64,000 nucleotides of DNA, taken from contig CM054060.1 of the NCBI GenBank assembly GCA_028641055.1, positions 60,852,527-60,916,526 of the forward strand, in the 5' to 3' direction. Shown here piece after piece: positions 35,770 through 47,335 of this stretch. The position numbers were made by a program, and so were the translations under genes. A model generated the notes under the pieces. The model saw nothing but the letters and a program-made list of their open reading frames with translations. It made no database searches and had not been told where the DNA came from. Within the stretch, counting starts at the first letter, position 1. Each line of letters opens with the position of its first letter. Origin of the DNA: Alopecurus myosuroides (Eukaryota; Streptophyta; Magnoliopsida; Poales; Poaceae).

Positions 35770-38700
35770 TCAATAGGTGGTGTTGGAGGGCATTGGAGAC
35801 TTGGCTATTTTATGAAGAATTAAGGGATCTTCATCAATTATATTTCCTCAAGCCAAGTCACTTGGATTATATATATCTCTTGCCCATTGTTCCTCCAAGC
35901 GGTAACTTGTATTTAATTCTATATACATTGAAAGTTGCTTGCTCCCTTGCATATGTTAGTTTTGTTTCTAGCATGTGTTTGTATATGTTGTGCTTCCTAC
36001 TTACCTATCTTGAGTAATCTAGTTATGTTTGTTGGTTTGCACTCCATGTACTTGTGATCTTTGTGTTGAGCCTTCATTGCTATTGTTGCTTATCTTAGTT
36101 GGCTCTTTGGGAGATTAATGGACTATCCCATTTTGGGGTAGTAATATGCTTTGCACTTTACTATCCTAAAATGTGTGTACATGAGGAATACCACTTAGTG
36201 TTGATATATCAATATTATCCAATCTCTATGTGGTATGTCTTTTTCATGAGAAATTCAATTTCTAATTGTCCATTAACTTTCTCTAGTTGGATTTATTTTT
36301 GCCTCTTGTTGTTTTCAATGGATTATCACATTATGGGGGAGTAATAAGCTATGTGCATATTACAAGCCTAGAAAATGTGAACATTTGAGGTATTGCCACC
36401 TAGAGTTGATATTGTTAGTTATCTTGTTCCTAAGTGGCATGTTGCTCAAACAAGTTCCATATTTGCTTAAAATATTTTGTGTCACTCTTCTTTGGTATCT
36501 TGTTTGTTTGAGAGTTCTTGTTGCCTTGCTTTTCGGGTTCTATTTGAAGCCTTCAAGAATCTCTATCTAAGCATGTTTTTTTGTTCCTATCTTTTACCAC
36601 ATGCTTATGTTTTGTGAATATGATTATGAACAAATCTACCACCGAGAAATATCTCAATACATCTCTTGTCTTTGACAAGTTATAATAATTTGTGGTAAGT
36701 TTATTGATCATATTTACTTTGGCCATTGCTTTAATATTGCCTTGTTTCTTGCCAATGATTTTGTTTGGTTCAAACTCCTTTGTGTCTTCCTTGCTCTACT
36801 CAAAGATTTGATTTATGTTTTCTTGAGTTAGGAAAAGCAATGATCCCATACTTGTGCACTTGTGTTCAAAGTCATACTTCTTTGGGTTGCACTATTCTTG
36901 GGGAAGCTATCCTACTTTGAGTAGATCACCATTCCTTAAATTGGTATTCCATCTAATTGATTTTATTTAAACATGACTAGTGTTTGAATAATATATATGG
37001 AGAGTAATGATTCCATTGTGTGCATTTTGTATTCAAATGCAAGATCATAAATAATGCACTATTATTGGAAGAACTATCCTATATGCGTTTGAACACTTGT
37101 TGTCTTTAAATTTGTTTGTTTTCCCAATGACTTGTCTCTTTGGAAGACAAACACTTTTCGTCTTGGTACTTTGTGTGCTATCATGAAAAGTGTAGAGGGT
37201 TTGTTCACTCTTTTATGATTTTTTTGGTATCCTCTCTATGTTGGTTTCCTCAATCATGTGTTGATTTGGGTCTTGATATTTTTTGGACAATTCTCTTTAT
37301 TTTCACTCTTGTAAGTGGCTTCTTGGTTTGATTAGTTCTTTGTCCAATTTGTATCTTGTTTTGGTTCTTGAAAGTTTTGTGCATGCATATTTACTATATA
37401 TCTTTTGGCATGCTTACTTTCGTTGATCCAATATATAGGATAAACTCCATCAAATCCTAAATGGCTAAGATGTGCATGAAATTCAAATTCATATTAATAT
37501 GCACATATTTATGTGGAGTTTGTCCTATGTATTGTAGTTGTTCTAACTACTTTGGACCCAATGAGTTTGGGTACCATTTTGTACTTGAATTTTGTTTTTA
37601 GGTACAATGGAGATACTTTGGTTGCTTGCTCCATTCATAAGGAAGGTGTTCTCACCATGGTATTATAGGAGTCAAGCTTCGATGATTATCAAACTCGCAT
37701 CCTCTTCATCACCAATGTCGTCTCGGTAACAAGTATCTATCTCATGCATACATTTCTAGCTTTAAACCTTGTGTAGGTTGCTTCTTGGCATGATTTCCTT
37801 TTGTTGCATTTCATTTGGTTCTTGCAAATGTCTTATCAAAAGCATCTTAATTGCAACTATGAGTAAGCCGGGATGATTACATACTAAGGGGATATTTATA
37901 GTCATTGTCATGATTCACCAATCCCGAGTATATTAATCTAGCAACTTCTACTTGAAGTCTCTCATATGCAATATTGATAAATTCTCAAAAACCATTTGAA
38001 TCTTTTGTGATATGCGTTACCTTTATCGAAGCATTCCAACTATCACTTTTCCCTTGTGATATTTGTGATTCTTTGATGAGTTTTGTGTGTTCATCTATAT
38101 CCCCTTAAGATTAAACTAAGCTTAGTGCTTTGCTTTCAAGCAAAAATCTTATTGGTATATTAATGAACCTCTCTTGGATATCATGTTCTTCACTTTTGTA
38201 CCTATTTTGTGTGTACATGTTTATTTGCGGATATATATCTTTGTGATTGTTGTCCACTTAGAAACATATACACACGATAATAGTTACATCTTTAATTGAT
38301 ATTCTTTTTCTTTAGTGACCACTTTTTATTGCTTTATATTCCTTTGTGGTTCCTAAAAGGCACAAGCTTTGCTTTTGGTTTGGTATTCCTTTTGCATCTT
38401 AATAAGCTTGTGGACCTATGTGCTTTATCATTTGATGGTTTGTGTGTATGGGAAAGACATGATATGCACTATGTGCCTCCTATATTGAAAGACTATGTTG
38501 ATGATTCTATCATCCTATTAGTCTCCTAAAAATGTTTTTCCTTGTCACACGCATCTATTTCGGTTGAGTAAGTCTTTATTTGTCACTTCTTGATCTTCAT
38601 TGCTCAACTTTTGTTTGTTTGCAAGTTGCTTTGATTCATTTCCAATCCATTCGCTTGCACTTGTTTGTGTTCAAAATTATCTAGAAGGGAGTGATGATTC

Positions 38701-39203
38701 CATGTTGTGCACACTATATAGTAATTCAAATCTAACATTGTGCATGTACCTTGGGGAGTTCCCTATTGATTTTCTAGAACACTTGGTTGATCTTATCAAA
38801 ATAATGATTTTGGTCAATCGGTTTTTCGGATCCTTTGGTTGGTTGCTTCTTTGTGAAAGTATCCTTCAATTTGATTTTTCTTGTAAGTCTTTGGATCCTC
38901 AATATAGTTTGATCTCCCTCCATCTATTCATAGTTGGAGATATGCACTTGATTTCACTCATATCATGAGGAATGCATACACTATGGGGGAGCTCTTACTA
39001 TTTTGGCCTTCTAATCTTTTTTCCCATTTCGGCAATGGATGCCAATGGGGGAGAAGTTTAGAGGGTTTAAGGGAATTTGGTTTATGCTTTAGTTTCGTTC
39101 TTAAGCATTTGCCTTTCCATGCTATTGCATCCTTGCTCTTGTTTAGCATGTTTGCTTCATTCATCATATAAACCCTCGTAAAAAGGGATTGTCATCAATT
39201 ACC
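35770..39203 (+). other. Non-coding interior of the gag-only element
   Basis: About 3.4 kb of T-rich DNA with no frame resembling protease, integrase, reverse transcriptase or RNase H on either strand. Short blocks recur, such as ATTATGGGGGAGTAATAAGC near 36331 and a related CATTTTGGGGTAGTAATATG near 36129. Its retention with an intact gag suggests a role in RNA length or packaging, but that is inference. Confidence 0.85.
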
Positions 39204-39217
39204 AAAATGGGGGAGAT
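39204..39217 (+). other. Polypurine tract of the gag-only element
   Basis: AAAATGGGGGAGAT lies immediately before the 3' LTR start TGAAAG at 39218. Confidence 0.85.
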
Positions 39218-41986
39218 TGAAAGTGCATGGTTCCCCCATATGTGGTTTTGGTAATTAATGACAATCCTTATGGACTAATGTTTGCATTGAGTTATCTTTG
39301 TAGATCTTGTTCATAGGAAATAATGGAGTTCATGTGTTGAACTCTATTAGCTTCCTTGATGGCCATTGTTACATTCAAGGATTTATATGAAGAATGGTCA
39401 TGGTTTGAGTTGAGCTTATTGCTAGTGTGTCTTGAAGAAAAGGATTAGGTGATCTTTCATTATCTTCTTCAAGACATCATCTTTAGAAGTGAGAAGCAAA
39501 GATACAAGTTTGATCAAGCAAGCGATCAACACACAAAGCTACAAGTTGTACCAAGTGGGATTGTGTATCTCATGGTATGGTAAGCAATTGTCAATATAGC
39601 TTTGTGAACTAACCCATGATATGTGTGTGTCGCATCTCTATGTGTGGTTAGGTATCTTTCCATGGGCATGAACCTAAAGGAAGATTTCTTTAGCCCATGG
39701 ACTATGTCGTCGTCAAGCGGTGTTTGTCATCTAGCTTGACGTAGAAGCTCAAGTGAAGCATCTAGAAGATATCCTATGCTTGATGCTTGCCACCACTTTG
39801 GGAGATTGTGGCCTTGTGAAGATTTGCCGAAGGGTCTCTCCCATAATGGTGTATGGGGGAGCTAGTCTCTCCCATAATGGTGTATGGGGGAGCAACTTGC
39901 AAGTCTTCATCAAGCGGAGTTTGTGCTAGCAAGCGCAATCAAGAAAGAAGATCCAACTTGAGAGAGTCAAGATCGTCATCATCTAGCTCAAGTGGAATGC
40001 TCAAGGCAAAGGTATAATCTTGATAGGTTTTCTATTTTACCGGTCTCGTGTCTTTGGGAGACCGGGTTATAGGATAGATAGTCGTACTATCAAGAGGGGC
40101 TCTCAAGTGAGTAACTCGATCGAATCGTTATGGAGAGCTCAAACCTTTGCATACTTTGCATATCATCTTTCTTGGTTCTTATTTGGCTTTTGTCTCCTTT
40201 GGGTTTTAGTGCTTGTCGTGATCTTCATGACAAGCCTTGGTTTCTCGAAAACGGATTTCATAAGAAAAACTTGTTGCGTTTTCGGTGGTGAAAATATTCC
40301 GTTCGTCTTTGAGAATGTTCCCACACCTTCCATGTGTGGTAACTTCTCCATACTTTGAGGTATCAATATTTTCACTTTTTGTTTGGATACTCCTTGCTGT
40401 TATCTTTCCATTGCAATTGGATTTACCTCGTTCGGAGTTCATTTGCAAAAGTTATGGGGTTTCTAGTTCAGCCTCTCTGTTCTGGACTCAACCGGATTAT
40501 TCTAGCCGGATTATTCCGGGCAACCGGATATTCCGGTTAGGGTAGTTTTGGTCCATATTCGGGACAGAGAGGAGCCGGATTATTTGGAACCGGATTTTTC
40601 GGAGGAACCGGATATTCCGGTTGTGGAGTTTGTTGCGAAAAATGGCTAAGGACTCGAAGCTTGGAGCTACTGGAGTCAACCGGATTATTTGGTCCGGATT
40701 ATTCATCCTGGACCGGATATTCCGGTTGCTGCGAAAAATGGCTAAGGACTGGAAGCTTGAACCTTCTGGAGTGAACCGGATTATTTGAACCGGATTATTC
40801 GGGGCATACCGGATATTCCGGTTTGGACGGATTTTAGACCAGTTTTCGCACTGAAGTGAACCGGATTATTGGTACCGGATTTTTCCAAGGGGACCGGATA
40901 TTCCGGTTAAAGTCAACAGGTTTCGAGCAGATCTTGAGACCGGATATTCCGGTCCAAACTTGGACCGGATATTCCGGTCCCAAATTCCTGCACCAACGGC
41001 TAGTTCTTGTGGGGACCTATTTAAGGGGGCTTTCTTCCCCATTGGTCCCCAAGTCTTCCAAGCACGTTTTTCCTCTTCTCTCCCACCATTGTTGACCTTG
41101 GAAAGCTTGCCCCTCTCCCAATCCCTCCTATGATTCTTGCATATCTTTGAGGGAGAAGGTAGAGGAGATCTCGATCTACATTTCCACCAATCCATCTTCC
41201 TTCTTAGTGAGGGAAACTTAGTAGATCTTGATCTTGGAGTTCTTGGTGTTTCTCCTCCATTGTTCTTCCTCTCTTATTCCCCCATAAGCATTTGTTGCTT
41301 TGTTGGAATTTGAGAGTGAAGGATTTGAGCACTTGTGCTCTTGCCATTTGCATCGGTTGCATCGGTTTGCTCTCTCCACGAGGATTCGTGGAAGTTGAAA
41401 GTTTGTGAGCTTGTTACTCTTGGGTCTTGGACCCTAGACGACTTGTGGTGTTCTTGGGAGCCTCCAATTGAGTTGTGGATGCGTGCCCCAAGATTGTGGT
41501 GACACCGAGAGCCTCCAATTGAGTTGTGGATGCGTGCCTCGGGTTTGAAGGTTGCCATATAGTGGAAGGTGAACTAGGCCTTTGTGGCGGGGTTCATCGG
41601 AGAATAGGGTGAGGCCTTTGTGGCGTTGAGTAGGCCTTCGTGGTGAGCTCACACCCCTCCAACGAGACGTACTCCCCTTTGTGGGAGGAACTCGGGAATA
41701 CATCTTCGTCTCCGTGTGCCTCGGTTATTTCTATACCCGAGCTTTTTACTTATGCAATTTACATTGTGATAGCCTTCGAGCTTGAAGTTATATATCTTGC
41801 TATCACCTTGTTACTTGTCTTGCTTAGCATAAGTTGTTGGTTCATCTAGTTTATCCTAGAATATTTAGGTTGTATGCTTGTTAATTTAAACACCTAGTTT
41901 ATTTCCGCATTTAGCAAGCCTTAACCGGAAAAGTTTTAATCGCCTATTCACCCCCCCCCCCTCTAGGCGACGTCGTTGTCCGTTCA
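39218..41986 (+). repeat. 3' LTR of the gag-only element
   Basis: It is 2769 bp, the same length as the 5' LTR, with no difference noticed, including an equal run of 11 C near its end. It ends CCGTTCA at 41986 and is followed by the target duplication CCTTT. The CCGGAT motif array is at 40486-40981. Confidence 0.95.
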
Positions 41987-42923
41987 CCTTTCACAGAGGA
42001 TGTGCCAGAAGTTGAGGCGCGACATGAGCAAGAGAATGAAGGCCTTAGATGGTCTACAAGACGTAAAAAGTCAGCTATTTCTAGTGATTATAAAGTTTAT
42101 AACACAGAAACGACTCATAAGAAAGGTGATCCCAGCTCATATGAAGAAGCCATGAGAAGCTGTCACTCATCTAAATGGGTGTAGGCAATGGAAGACGAAA
42201 TGAGATCTATGAGTTCCAACGATGTTTGGGACTTTGAGGATATTCCTAAAGGAGCCAAAACAGTAGGATGTAAATGAGTCTATAAAACAAAGTATGAATC
42301 TAATGGGAATATAGAAAAGTATAAAACACGTCTTGTGGCAAAATATTTTACACAAAGAGAAGTGGTAGATTACAATAGAGATTCACCGAGATAGAAGAAA
42401 TGGAGTCTTAGCACTATCGCAGAAAGCATATTTTGAGAAAGTTCTCAAAAAGTATAATATGCATGCGAGTTCTGCCACATCTGCTCCTATAGTCATGGGC
42501 GATAGTTTTGGAAAATTCCAATGTCCTAAGAACCAATATGAGATCGATCAAATGAAAGCAGTATCATATGCTTCGGCTGTTGGAAGCTTACAATATGCAC
42601 AAGTGTGCACTCGCCCTGACTTAGCTTTTATCACCGGGGTACTCGGTAGATATCAAGAAAATCCAGGCACAGAGCACTGGAAAATGGTAAAGAAAGCATT
42701 GCGTTATGCGCAATGCGCCAATGACCTCATGCTGACATACAGAAGATCTGATTCTCTAGAGATAAGAGGGTATTCAGATGCAGATTATGCGGGAGACAAA
42801 GATGATAGAAAATTCACGTCAGGATACATGTTTACTCTCGCAGGAGGAGCTATTTCGTGGAGAATCTCCAAACAGTCAATAGTTGCATCATCCACGACGT
42901 ATGCAGAATTTATAGCATGTTAG
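41987..42923 (+). pseudogene. Ty1/copia pol remnant, downstream part, with RT deletion
   Basis: The frame resumes directly after the inserted element with FTEDVPEVEARHEQ. It then passes through EAMRSCHSSKWV and a stop, and VYKTKYESNGNIEKYKTRLV. After FTQREVVDYN it jumps straight to GVLALSQKAYFEKVLKKYNM, so the central reverse transcriptase with the catalytic YVDD is deleted. The RNase H side follows: SAVGSLQYAQVCTRPDLAFI, GYSDADYAGDKDDRKFTSGY and SKQSIVASSTTYAEFIAC, then a stop at about 42921 where other sequence begins. It could not replicate itself. Confidence 0.9.
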
Positions 42924-43232
42924 ACTGGTCTCATCGTGACCGAGCCCAACGGCTCGAACACACCCCTTGACTGCGGCCTGATCGGGGGCGTCCGATCCTT
43001 TATGGACGGTGGGCCCCTGTCGCCGCGCTATATATAAATGGTGGGGGGACTGGCCTGCATGCCTCACGAAGTTGACTGTGTAACTACGCCCCCCCCACCA
43101 ACATACCCATCCGATCTAGGGTTAGCGCGAGCGACGGGAAGCTCCACCGCCGCCACCACTCCTCACCGTCGTCACTATGTACTCCTCCACGTCGTCATCC
43201 TCGAAGGGTAGCGAAGGTGGTGTTCTCCTCTC

Positions 43233-43264
<32 letters not shown>

Positions 43265-43359
43265 GGTTCTCTCTCTATCTCTCAGATTCTCTCCCAGTCT
43301 TACATCTACAGAGGTATACACTGATAGTCACTAGACTAGCTAAGATCCAGAGAAACCAA
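42924..43359 (+). other. Unclassified segment with TATA-like box and CT repeat
   Basis: It begins at the copia break (TGTTAGACTGG from 42919) and carries CTATATATAAATGG at about 43028-43041, followed by a GC-rich leader-like tract with GATCTAGGGTTAGCG. It may be a solo LTR, since it has a TG start and a possible CCAACA end near 43361, but no target duplication supports this. No gene was identified. Confidence 0.35.
43226..43290 (+). repeat. CT/TCTA-rich microsatellite
   Basis: A run of CT dinucleotides interrupted by CTAT steps is visible. Confidence 0.85.
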
Positions 43360-43430
43360 CATCTTGTGAACCTTCCGGTTGGCCTTGGGGTAGGCGACGA
43401 CACCGACCATGGTGTCGCCATATTGCGGCC
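43360..43430 (-). pseudogene. Vacuolar sorting receptor fragment, downstream piece
   Basis: On the minus strand, PQYGDTMVGVVAYPKANRK reads from 43428 to 43372. This matches the vacuolar sorting receptor (VSR/BP-80) N-terminal luminal domain, where the family has VPQYGGTMVGxVVYPKxNxK. After KVHKM the similarity fades. The preceding part of the same domain lies at 45031-45186, beyond a 1.59 kb repeat, with almost no residues missing between the two. VSRs are Golgi/prevacuolar cargo receptors; this piece is far too short to function. Confidence 0.75.
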
Positions 43431-43440
43431 TGATGACTAA

Positions 43441-45030
43441 CGTTGGTAGACCCCAAGTGCAAGGTGTGAAGAGTGCAGCAGCAAGTTTTCCCTCAGAAAA
43501 GAAACCAAGGTTGAGTCGATCAGTAGGAGGACAAGCAATATCTGAAGGTTGATGCAGCTGAGGTGGCAGGGCGCACTACCGGTATAGCAGCAACGTGGAA
43601 CCTACACAACACAATCAAATCACTTTTTTCCAACGTAGCAGTGAGGTTGTCAATCTCACCGGTTTTGCTGAACACAAAGAGGTTAAACGTACGACGTGGA
43701 AAACATTATGCGAACAGTATAAAACAGTAGCAGCAGTATGAAAGCAGTAGGTGTTTTATCAGTATGAGGAAAATGGACCGGGGTCCATAGTTCACTAGTG
43801 GTGTCTCTCCATGAAAGATAAATAACATGTGTGGTGAACAAATTATGGCTGCGCAATTGACAGAAATAAAGGATGCACCGTAGTGCATATGCAAGACATA
43901 AAGGTTACTATGTAATTCATGCGGGCATTACAATAAAATACATAGACCGTTATCTAACTGCATCTATGAGTAAAAATCCACCCTCCGAATATAATCCAAA
44001 CAGACGTTGGGTATTAAGTTGCAAGCAACAGATAATCGCAGTAAGAAAAATGTGTAATGTAAACAATAACATCATCCTTAGACAAAGCATTGTTGTTTTC
44101 TCCATAATGGCAACATCACATCCTCCATCCATCACGTTTCTGTCACTCGAGCACAGATGAAAAAGAGGCATGAATCAACTATCGAGCATAAATACTCCCT
44201 CTTAAAGTTACTAGCATCTACTTGACCAGAGCATCTACTAATAACAGATAGCATGCAAGATCATAAATAACATAAGCATGAAGATAACATGATAGATTGA
44301 TAATCAGAAGACATAGCATTCAACATTCATCAGATCCTAGCAAACACAACATGTAGCATTACATAAAGATGATCTTGATCATGATAGGCAGCTCACAAGA
44401 TCTTAACATGAGGTACAAAGTGGATAGAACTACCATCTAGCTACTGCTATGGACCCGTAGTCCAGGGATGAACTACTCACGCATCACTTCGGAGGAGGAC
44501 ATGGTGGTGTAGAACCCTCCGGTGATGATTTCCCCCTCCGGCAGGGTGCCCGAGGGAGCTCCAAAACCCTCCCGATCTCGGGATGATGGTGATGGTGGCC
44601 TCGGGAGTTTCTCGGGTAAAATTGGGATATCTCTAGGGTTTATGTCTTGGGGGAGTTAAATAGGCGAAAGAGCAAAGGTGGTGGAGGCCTGGGGGGGGAC
44701 ACACCACCCCCGGCGCGGCCAACGGGGGGCACGCCGCCCTATGGTGTGGGCCCCCCGAGGGCCCCTCCGGGTCTCTTTGGGACTCCGTGGAACCTTCGGG
44801 AATTTTAAGACTTCCGTGCTTCGAATTTTCCAATTCCGAGAATATTTCCAGAACAAGTTTTCTCAAACTAAAAACAGCAAAAAAAACAGGGAACTGGCTC
44901 TGTGGCATCTTGTCAATAGGTTAGTCCGAAAAAACAATAAAAATGACATAAAGTGTATAGCAAACATGTGGGAAACAATAAGAAAACAATATGAAACATC
45001 AGAAATTAAGAATACGTTTATGACGTATCA
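43441..45030 (-). mobile_element. High-copy Triticeae repeat, 1.59 kb, inside the VSR fragment
   Basis: On the minus strand it starts TGATACGTCATAAACGTAT (45030) and ends CTTGGGGTCTACCAACG (43441). The same order is found on the plus strand at 60326-61926. Shared blocks include GGACTAACCTATTGACAAG, GAAATATTCTCGGAATTGG, GGACTACGGGTCCATAGCAG, GGAGAGACACCACTAGTGAA and CCGGTGAGATTGACAACCTC. I know this as a very abundant wheat/barley repeat but cannot place it in a transposon class. No transposase or pol frame is present. Confidence 0.8.
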
Positions 45031-45186
45031 CGACCCACCAAAGTTTCCCCTGCTACACTCGTAGGTGCCTTGAGCTTGTCCGGCGTCGTGACCTTGAGGT
45101 TGTTCTTCTCGACGATGAACCTCCCCTCGCAACAGCAGGTGCACATGAGAACTGCCCACACCAGCAGCGTGGATCGGAATTCAATG
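45031..45186 (-). pseudogene. Vacuolar sorting receptor fragment, N-terminal piece
   Basis: The minus strand reads a hydrophobic signal-peptide-like FRSTLLVWAVLMCTCCC, then EGRFIVEKNNLKVTTPDKLK. This matches the mature N-terminus of vacuolar sorting receptors (EGRFVVEKNSLKVTSPExLK). One base is missing after that, shifting the frame; in the shifted frame GTYECSRGNFG follows, against GTYECAIGNFG in the family. The expected start codon position (45186-45184) reads ATT. The piece stops where the repeat begins, and the next residues lie at 43428. It is clearly a broken gene fragment. Confidence 0.78.
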
Positions 45187-46429
45187 CTCCAATCCAGCGG
45201 TTAAACCTCGAGGAAGGATCGAGAGGAAGCGGTGGGATGTAACGGACAAGATATCATATTTTGAGTAGCGGACACTGCGGCTCCTTCCCCATGGCGGCGA
45301 GCTGTGCCACCAGGTCTGCCAAGGTTGCGGATGGAGGACTAGGTGGTGGCGTGGGCAGAGGCGCCGGAAGGGGAGGCGGCCGCGAGGGCGCGAGGGGAGA
45401 AGAGTACGGCGCAGGAGGCGGCGCTCGATCTAAGTTTTCACCTTTCTCGGAAGAGATTGCGTTGTTGAGATATCAGAACAACTTCGCGTACGACGTTTCG
45501 TATCCGATATTTGTACGACGCATGATCAGACAGTTTGCTGCAATTTCATGCCACCGGCCGACAGACTGATTGCATGTGTCGTACATTCGTCGTAGGAATA
45601 GTATCGTATGTATAGCAGTACTCGTGAGATATTTTCACCGGGTCAATCGGGAAGAGCTCAGCTTGGCCTACGGGTTGGACGCGAGGTGTCCTGGATTAAG
45701 TGTCGGGTCATTCTTGGCTTTCACGGACCCACACGAGGACGGTCCCAATCGTCAGCGAGAGGGGTAGCGAGACGGTGGGTTGAAAAGAGCAAAAAATCGA
45801 TTGAGTGTTGCACAAGCGATCGTTGGGAGGCTAGATGTTGCCCCGTGCTTTATAAATTAAATTAAATCTGTAATAAATCTCAAGACACAATTGGCAAAAA
45901 AAAGTAGATAATGTTATTAATAATACAATTTATGCTTTGGAAGATTCTACATGTATATATTCTTAAATATACATATAGTAAAACATATGTTAACATATTT
46001 TCAAGAACATATGGTTTAGATATCTATATTATAGATATGTATAATTAAATATAGCTTAAGCAATTATAAAATTATAATTTACAAAGGATAATGTTACAAA
46101 AATGGTTTTAACAATAGATGTGTGCAAAAAAGTGTATTTTCATCGATATACACTACAATTGTATAACAACACTTATGTAATATGTGAAAACTTTAGTTTA
46201 CAGTTAACCATGCCAAATAACTAGTAGAAATTTATACTTACTAAACCTATATCATGCAATAAATGAGCTGTAAATATATTTAGTATAGAAAATATAATTA
46301 ATTCATTGAGGGCTTGCTGCACTACATGGTATGACAAAACATACGAGCATGATAGAATAAAAAGCAAAAGCACTCGAAGTAGCCAAACCTAGATCGTTGT
46401 CACGGTCTGCTCTTGATAGTTGTGCAAAG
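45187..46429. other. Stretch between VSR fragment and Helitron remnant
   Basis: The first 650 bases are GC-rich with a Gly/Arg-rich frame that looks like chance. The remainder (45860-46380) is strongly AT-rich with no gene. Sequence right of 45186 could be the old 5' UTR of the VSR fragment. Confidence 0.4.
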
Positions 46430-46560
46430 TTTCAAGGTTTATTATATTGAGGGATATTTGGATGTTGACCGAGGTCCCGCTTGGGGAAGAAGCAAGGTTT
46501 CAAGGTTTATTACATTTAGTGATATTTGGATGCCAACCGAGCTCCCGCTTGGGGAAAAAG
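46428..46560 (+). repeat. Tandem duplication of about 67 bp inside the Helitron remnant
   Basis: Both copies run from GTTTCAAGGTTTATTA through GATATTTGGATG and ACCGAG to CCCGCTTGGGGAA. They differ at a few bases, so the duplication is not recent. Confidence 0.8.
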
Positions 46561-47335
46561 AGCGGATACACAAGCGGGTCATAGCATCTCTAGGTGTTGT
46601 CACTGTAGTGAGTAATGTTGCGCTTGAACCTGTTTGTATGGTTGCTTTCCTCGACCCATATCGCAGCCACCTCGAACGATACCGGTGTGTTCTATCTCCG
46701 CTAGTCTAGCTTTTTGTTGGTGATCAGTTTTGTGCAGTAGTCGTCGAGGTTATCCTTATAGGCGCCCAAACTCCTAAACTGTTAGGAGTAGGGGTTTCCT
46801 CTCATTACGTCCACAACCATATGAACGACCTCCTGGTCTAGTTTCAGTGGATTCCTAGAAGTAGATTTGTAGATGTTCCGGGTGAGAGTTTGGCCCGAAC
46901 AAATGCACGTTGTGGTACAAGGAGCCTTGTGCTCGGAATGTGTAGACCCCGTAGCTCATGTTCGTGTACTCGATGTCGAGACTGAGACCAAGGGTTGTGA
47001 AGGAGAAGTGGCCATTGAAGAATTGTATGCTCTTTTGAAAATTTCAATAGTCCACATCCATACTAGACCATAGCCTCATCAGCTTCGGGATTGTCACTGA
47101 TTCAGCCAACTCGGTATGTCTGTTTCGACAGCAGAAACCGGGGTCCAATGCTCAAACTTCTTGGCATGGCAGTGTTTGCAATTGGGTACTTGCTCCAGTA
47201 TGTGTGTGCTATCTGTGAGGTTCAAGTACACAACATAGAAAGGACCGATAACATTCTCGTTGGAAGAGGCTATCAGTGTATCAAGGTCCAAGTTATTAGC
47301 TTAGGGCAGCTCTCCTTTTCTCTGTGGTGTGAGTT
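46430..47335 (-). pseudogene. Helitron helicase-like N-terminal domain remnant
   Basis: On the minus strand, HILEQVPNCKHCHAKKFEHW (CxxC zinc-binding style) is followed, after stops and shifts, by LDIEYTNMSYGVYTFRAQGS-like residues, then LYHNVHLFG and HPEHLQIYF. Later come NPYS, SLGAYKDNLDDYCTKLIT, AAIWVEESNHTN and CYDPLVYPLFFPKRELGW. These blocks are in the order of the Helitron-like N-terminal domain that precedes Rep and helicase in plant Helitrons; some residues depend on reading across shifts. The Rep HUH motif and the helicase are absent. It also has an internal duplication near 46430-46560. It is non-functional. Confidence 0.78.

Larger units (their letters stand above)
30637..41986 (+). 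mobile_element. Complete young gag-only LTR retrotransposon (TR-GAG type)
   Basis: The element is 11350 bp: a 5' LTR (30637-33405), a primer-binding site, one gag gene, a long non-coding interior, a polypurine tract and a 3' LTR (39218-41986). The LTRs are both 2769 bp and I saw no difference when comparing lines across them at the fixed offset of 8581. CCTTT flanks both sides. There is no protease, integrase, reverse transcriptase or RNase H, so it must borrow these from an autonomous relative, as described for TR-GAG and LARD elements. It sits inside an older copia pol. Identical LTRs imply very recent insertion, unless conversion or assembly has made them equal. Confidence 0.95.

Noticed and set aside
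35766..39171. Hydrophobic short frames in the gag-only element interior
   Set aside because: The T-rich composition gives Leu/Phe-rich chance frames. None resembles env or pol proteins.
43226..43290. CT-rich tract as a promoter initiator element
   Set aside because: It is a simple microsatellite with no downstream gene on the plus strand.
42919..43366. Solo LTR bounded by TGTTAGACTGG and CCAACA
   Set aside because: The flanks are unrelated (copia pol on the left, VSR fragment on the right) and no target duplication is present, so it was left unclassified.
45261..45569. Gly/Arg-rich 102-codon plus-strand frame starting MSSGHCGS
   Set aside because: Composition-driven; no motif, and it lies in probable 5' flank of a minus-strand gene fragment.
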